The notes under the pieces: generated by a model
What the model was told of the DNA's origin: nothing
Databases searched by the model: none
The model's input: only the letters and a program-made list of their open reading frames with translations
Assembly: GCF_030848805.1 (NCBI RefSeq)
Contig: NC_092367.1
Coordinates: forward strand, 1,364,001-1,428,000
Reading direction: 5' to 3'
From: Temnothorax longispinosus
Taxonomy: Eukaryota > Arthropoda > Insecta > Hymenoptera > Formicidae
DNA: 64,000 nucleotides
Shown here: piece by piece, positions 60,501-64,000 of the stretch
Numbering within the stretch: position 1 is the stretch's first letter
Layout: each line of letters opens with the position of its first letter
Program-made: the position numbers and the translations under genes

Positions 60501-62699
60501 ATAGGTTATAGATAAATGTAGAATAGTTTAATTACTATTATAACTGCTGATCGAAGATACTGGAGACTGTACTTTCGCGTCTGAGGCGGTTTCGATTCAA
60601 AGATCTCATTCACAATTTTGGTAGTCTCCGGCGCAAAATAAATAAACGAGTTTGCCTCGACGGCGCCTCAGAGTGATAACAATCACTAGAGAATGTTACG
60701 GGTGTACGGGTTATCATCAGTCTCGGTTCGCTCGTGAAGAATTTCGATAAAAAGTTCGCTCTCGTCGCCAAAACGTGTCGTCCTAACAAGAAGACGATGA
60801 ATTTATTTTTTTTTCTTTTCGTTGTAAAGATCATTTTTACGGACAGATATATTTAATGAATGGTTTTACTATACAACTTTTAACTTTACTTCTTTCCCGC
60901 CCTTACACGTAAATATGTATGTAACCGCTTAGAAATTAATGCCGGTCACGGATACGAGTTAAAGACTCGATCCTTATCCTCTCTATCGCTCGGCGATATT
61001 ACCGGATATCGGAGCGTGTTCACACGTGCTATAATGCGCTTCTCGTTTACAATTTTATGATCTATGCTACGATCTTGATAAAAAAAGCTTCTCGTAAGAC
61101 AATTACTCTTTTACTTCTGGAGATCCGTATAAACGTAGAAACGTAGAAACATCGTATGAAAACTTGACAAAGGTACCGTTCCGGGGTGGTAAATTGTGCA
61201 TATCTCGTAAATTGTAATTAGGCGATACTTTTTTAATGATTATCATAAAAATTACGATAGGCTTCGTCATAAGTGTTCTCTCTCGTATGGAGAAGTAGCA
61301 ATGTTTCGAACAAACGCCGAATTTACACAAACGCATTCTCTCTATAGTCTAGATTAATATATCACTTACATCTCGTTTTTTTTTTTCGACTTACTGTATA
61401 TACTTTATCTCGTATGTTCCATGGTACGTATATACGTATACGCGGTGTAAAATGTCCTCTTTGCGTGTGTTGGTGTATAATGTGTCTCTCCTCGTGTTCT
61501 CGCAAGCGCCTTTGTGCGCGCGCGCGCCTATCAAAATTATATGTTAAAAATGTGCAGTTCCTCGTTACAACGTAAAACGTCTCGATTGTACAGATGTAAA
61601 ACGGAAAAAGGAAAACCAAGGACCGCGAAGGAAATACGAGCGAAACAATATGCCGGGTGCCCTCGAGATCGCCGATGTGAGCGCGATATCTTATTCGTAC
61701 GAAACTTTGTCGCGTGTCGCGTGAATAATCTCCTGCCCGCTTCTGCTTTCAGTTTTCTCTCGCTCGCGTATTTCCATCTTTTTCCTGTTCTCATCGTGGC
61801 GAAGACGCATCCCCATCTCTCGTTTCGCGCGCTATCATTCTCTTTCCCCTTTCACACCGTCAATCGCTATATCACACACAGCCTGCCCTCTCGATTTCCT
61901 CCTCTATATTTCGGCTTTCTCTTTCTCTCTTTTTCTTTCATTCTCTCTCATACTCTCCCTTTCTTTCGGTCTCACGTTCATTCTCGTTCACACTCTTTCG
62001 CTCTCATAGAGTACAATAGTTATGTAATTACGGGAGGGCGCCATCCAATGAGTATTTCCTCTGGAATGCGCGACGAACGATTCTCGCCCTATCGTCTTGA
62101 CGATCTTAATTAATCGCTTCTATCGCTTGTCCGTCGCGCGATGTTCGAGCATTAGACTTTACTTCAGTAACAGTTAATGATACTTTAAAAATTTCTACGC
62201 AGCAGGGACGATCGTTGTAACCCGCGGCTGGACACGGCCCGAAAGTATTCCGATGCTTTTAAAGCCCTTTCCGCGTGCCACAAGGAATGAAACGAGCGTC
62301 GTTTAATCCGTGAAAGAGACCGTGCACGAACGTTATATGCGCTTCTTCAGAATCATATGTTCATGCAATGTATGATCTCGTAGTGAACGTAAACAGTTCT
62401 TAAATAAATGATCATAGACTTTCACGCACGTATTCTCGTTTGTCCTGCCGTTAAACACCGTCTAATAATTAATAGGCCTACTATAGAGTCTAATATGCTC
62501 TCGCGATGCCGCGGTCGTCGTCATCGTCATCGTCATCGTCGTCATCGCCCTGTTTTCCCCTTTTGCTGCTCGTAACGAAAGAACGTTATTTTCTGTTGCA
62601 GGAATGGTCCAAATATACATATCTATATAATATACTTTTTTGGTTTTAACGAGAGAAAAGAACTTTCTTCTTTCCAAAATACAATTCGATTAGTGGCGC
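60501..62699 (-). other. Long 3' UTR of the minus-strand gene
   Basis: Free of recognisable transposons, noticeably richer in G and C than the rest of the window, with simple tracts such as CGCGCGCGCG near 61518, CT-rich 61915-61965 and a (CATCGT)n run at 62514-62548. It follows the stop codon of the minus-strand gene directly. Open frames on either strand look accidental. Confidence 0.5.
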
Positions 62700-63807
62700 T
62701 TATTCGTTTATGTTGTTTTGGTGGTGCGCGTCAGCGATGATTTCCTGAAAAAAAAGAAAGAAAAAATTAATGGTCTTGTCCATTTGAGAACACTTATATT
62801 CGTGTTTCTAATTAATTCTAATTCAAATTAATTGAACTTACATTCGTGTTGCATTCGATAGCTTCGTTCACTGCCGCCGCGACTGCTTTATCACTTATGT
62901 CGATCTCCTCGATGGCCTTTAGAGAGAAAGAAAATAAAAGCATTAATAGCGTTTATGACTGCTTAGTCACTGTAAGAAGGTGCAATCGCAGTATTAATGA
63001 TCAGATGGCCCCTCGCTCATTAATCTTCGTCGGTCAGTATACTCGATAATGACCTTCAGAATCATTTACACTCGTCGAGCATAAATGATCTCTTGGCGAT
63101 CATCATGCATGTACAATACTTGAGTCACATCAAAATTGCTAAGTATTCCAAATTATTTAAAGCAGCTAAGAAATTTTATCCGATAATCGTCGAGACATAC
63201 TATTATGTTTTATTCCTTATTTTGCAAATTGTTGATAAAACGTTAATAGTTAGAATTTATTAGGAACAGATACTTTTTCCGAGATTGAGCCTCTTTCCAA
63301 GACAAAAGTTTTACGATTGTCTCGGAAATTATACCCTTCATAATATAATTGTATAATTTAACAACAATATTGTCATTCTATCTCTATCATCTTTTAAATT
63401 TTTCATTAAAGCACTTTATATAACGCATAAGTAAAATCTCCAATCATTAAGCGAATAAAGAGCCGAGAGCTGTTGAGACTCTCCTCGCACACTGTACTCG
63501 AAAGGATCGATCGATGCTATCCCGCGTATCATCGACAATGACTCACTCCAGGCTAATAATAGCGCAGACGTATCGTACGTGATTATAATCTTCAGACTGC
63601 GACTAGACTAAAAGAAAAAAAAATATATATGTATACCTTGGTGACCGAGGCGACATCCTCGGTGATAGCTGGTGCTGTTGGCGGGGAGGCGGGTGCCTCG
63701 GTTGGGATAGCCGGAGGTGCAACTTTAGGGGGCTCATCGGCGCTTTCCGTCGTGCTAACATCATGGGCGACGTTGTTTTCTACCGGTGCCTCGACTTCCG
63801 GAGCGTT
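62700..63807 (-). CDS. Last three coding exons of an Ala/Pro-rich acidic protein; 5' end outside window
   Basis: Minus-strand exons 63807-63637 (57 codons), 62916-62842 (25 codons) and 62744-62700 (15 codons with stop), all phase 0 with good GT-AG sites. The first is acidic and rich in Ala, Pro and Val (PPKVAPPAIPTEAPASPP). The second encodes AIEEIDISDKAVAAAVNEAI, which would form an amphipathic helix, and the last ends DAHHQNNINE. Low-complexity acidic sequence followed by such a helix is reminiscent of A-kinase anchor proteins such as insect Akap200, but I cannot confirm the identity. The uniform exon phases would let exons be skipped without shifting the frame. Confidence 0.6.
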
Positions 63808-64000
63808 CTGTAAAATACAAATCTCCGTGTTACGCTATCGTCATCATGTGTTTCGTTCATTTATCATTTTTCTCGCGCTCTCTTTCTTCAAGTCCAAATC
63901 CCAGAGCATGCTGTAACGAGAACGAAGGACGTAAGACCGATTCTGCCGAACAGTTTTCGTTCATAAAACAAAATCTCTTCCCTTCTTGCGAATCATCAGG
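63808..64000 (-). other. Intron of the minus-strand gene
   Basis: Ends at the TTTACAG acceptor before 63807. A second acceptor-like TTACAG near 63912 is followed by an open stretch of only about 15 codons, not enough to call an exon. Confidence 0.4.

Noticed and set aside
61514..62113. 199-codon plus-strand open frame
   Set aside because: It overlaps the GC-richer 3' UTR of the minus-strand gene, is low-complexity (Ser/Phe/His runs) and has no splice or domain support.

Overview
The window is AT-rich animal DNA with short exons, GT-AG introns and very many small inverted-repeat transposons. The gene content (CYP6-type P450s in tandem, a secreted aminopeptidase N, a SWEET sugar transporter, COMMD8, an insulin-degrading-enzyme relative) points to an insect. 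The style of the repeats and proteins suggests a hymenopteran, most likely an ant; that last step is inference. No prokaryotic features, CRISPR arrays or operons are present.

Layout. (1) 1-19.3 kb is a tandem segmental duplication of a CYP6-like P450 gene plus a dead P450 fragment downstream of it. Copy A (exons 2-5, first exon outside the window) ends at 2328. Copy B (13134-15944, five exons, 509 aa) is complete. Copy A has been inflated by a 2.9 kb LINE that itself carries two nested DNA transposons, and by a TTAA-flanked element; a second LINE lies between the copies and cuts a further P450 fragment. (2) 19.3-21.4 kb is tail-to-tail spacer with foldback repeats. (3) 21.4-28.5 kb, minus strand, is a full 13-exon M16 metalloprotease of the insulin-degrading-enzyme family (942 aa), with a solo LTR in one intron. 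(4) 30-34 kb is a spacer that holds degraded traces of both neighbouring gene families and two copies of what may be a noncoding first exon. (5) 33.9-43.7 kb, plus strand, is an aminopeptidase N gene whose zinc-binding and GAMEN motifs are gone and which carries an in-frame stop; a truncated second copy (45.6-48.8 kb) follows. (6) 50.2-54.3 kb is an intact six-exon SWEET gene whose first intron contains a 1.66 kb palindrome built from three TTAA-site elements. (7) 54.4-57.0 kb is a nest of elements at TTAA sites. (8) 58.6-60.3 kb is COMMD8, intact. (9) 60.5-64 kb, minus strand, holds the long 3' UTR and last three coding exons of an Ala/Pro-rich acidic protein.

The genes do not form one pathway. 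P450s (detoxification or hormone oxidation), the peptidase relatives (gut or secreted proteolysis) and the sugar transporter suit an environmentally responsive region, whereas COMMD8 and the last gene look like ordinary housekeeping neighbours. The strongest oddities are the catalytically dead aminopeptidase, the P450 pair whose differences cluster in substrate-contact regions, the divergent M16 enzyme, and the chain of TTAA-site elements that land next to and inside one another.
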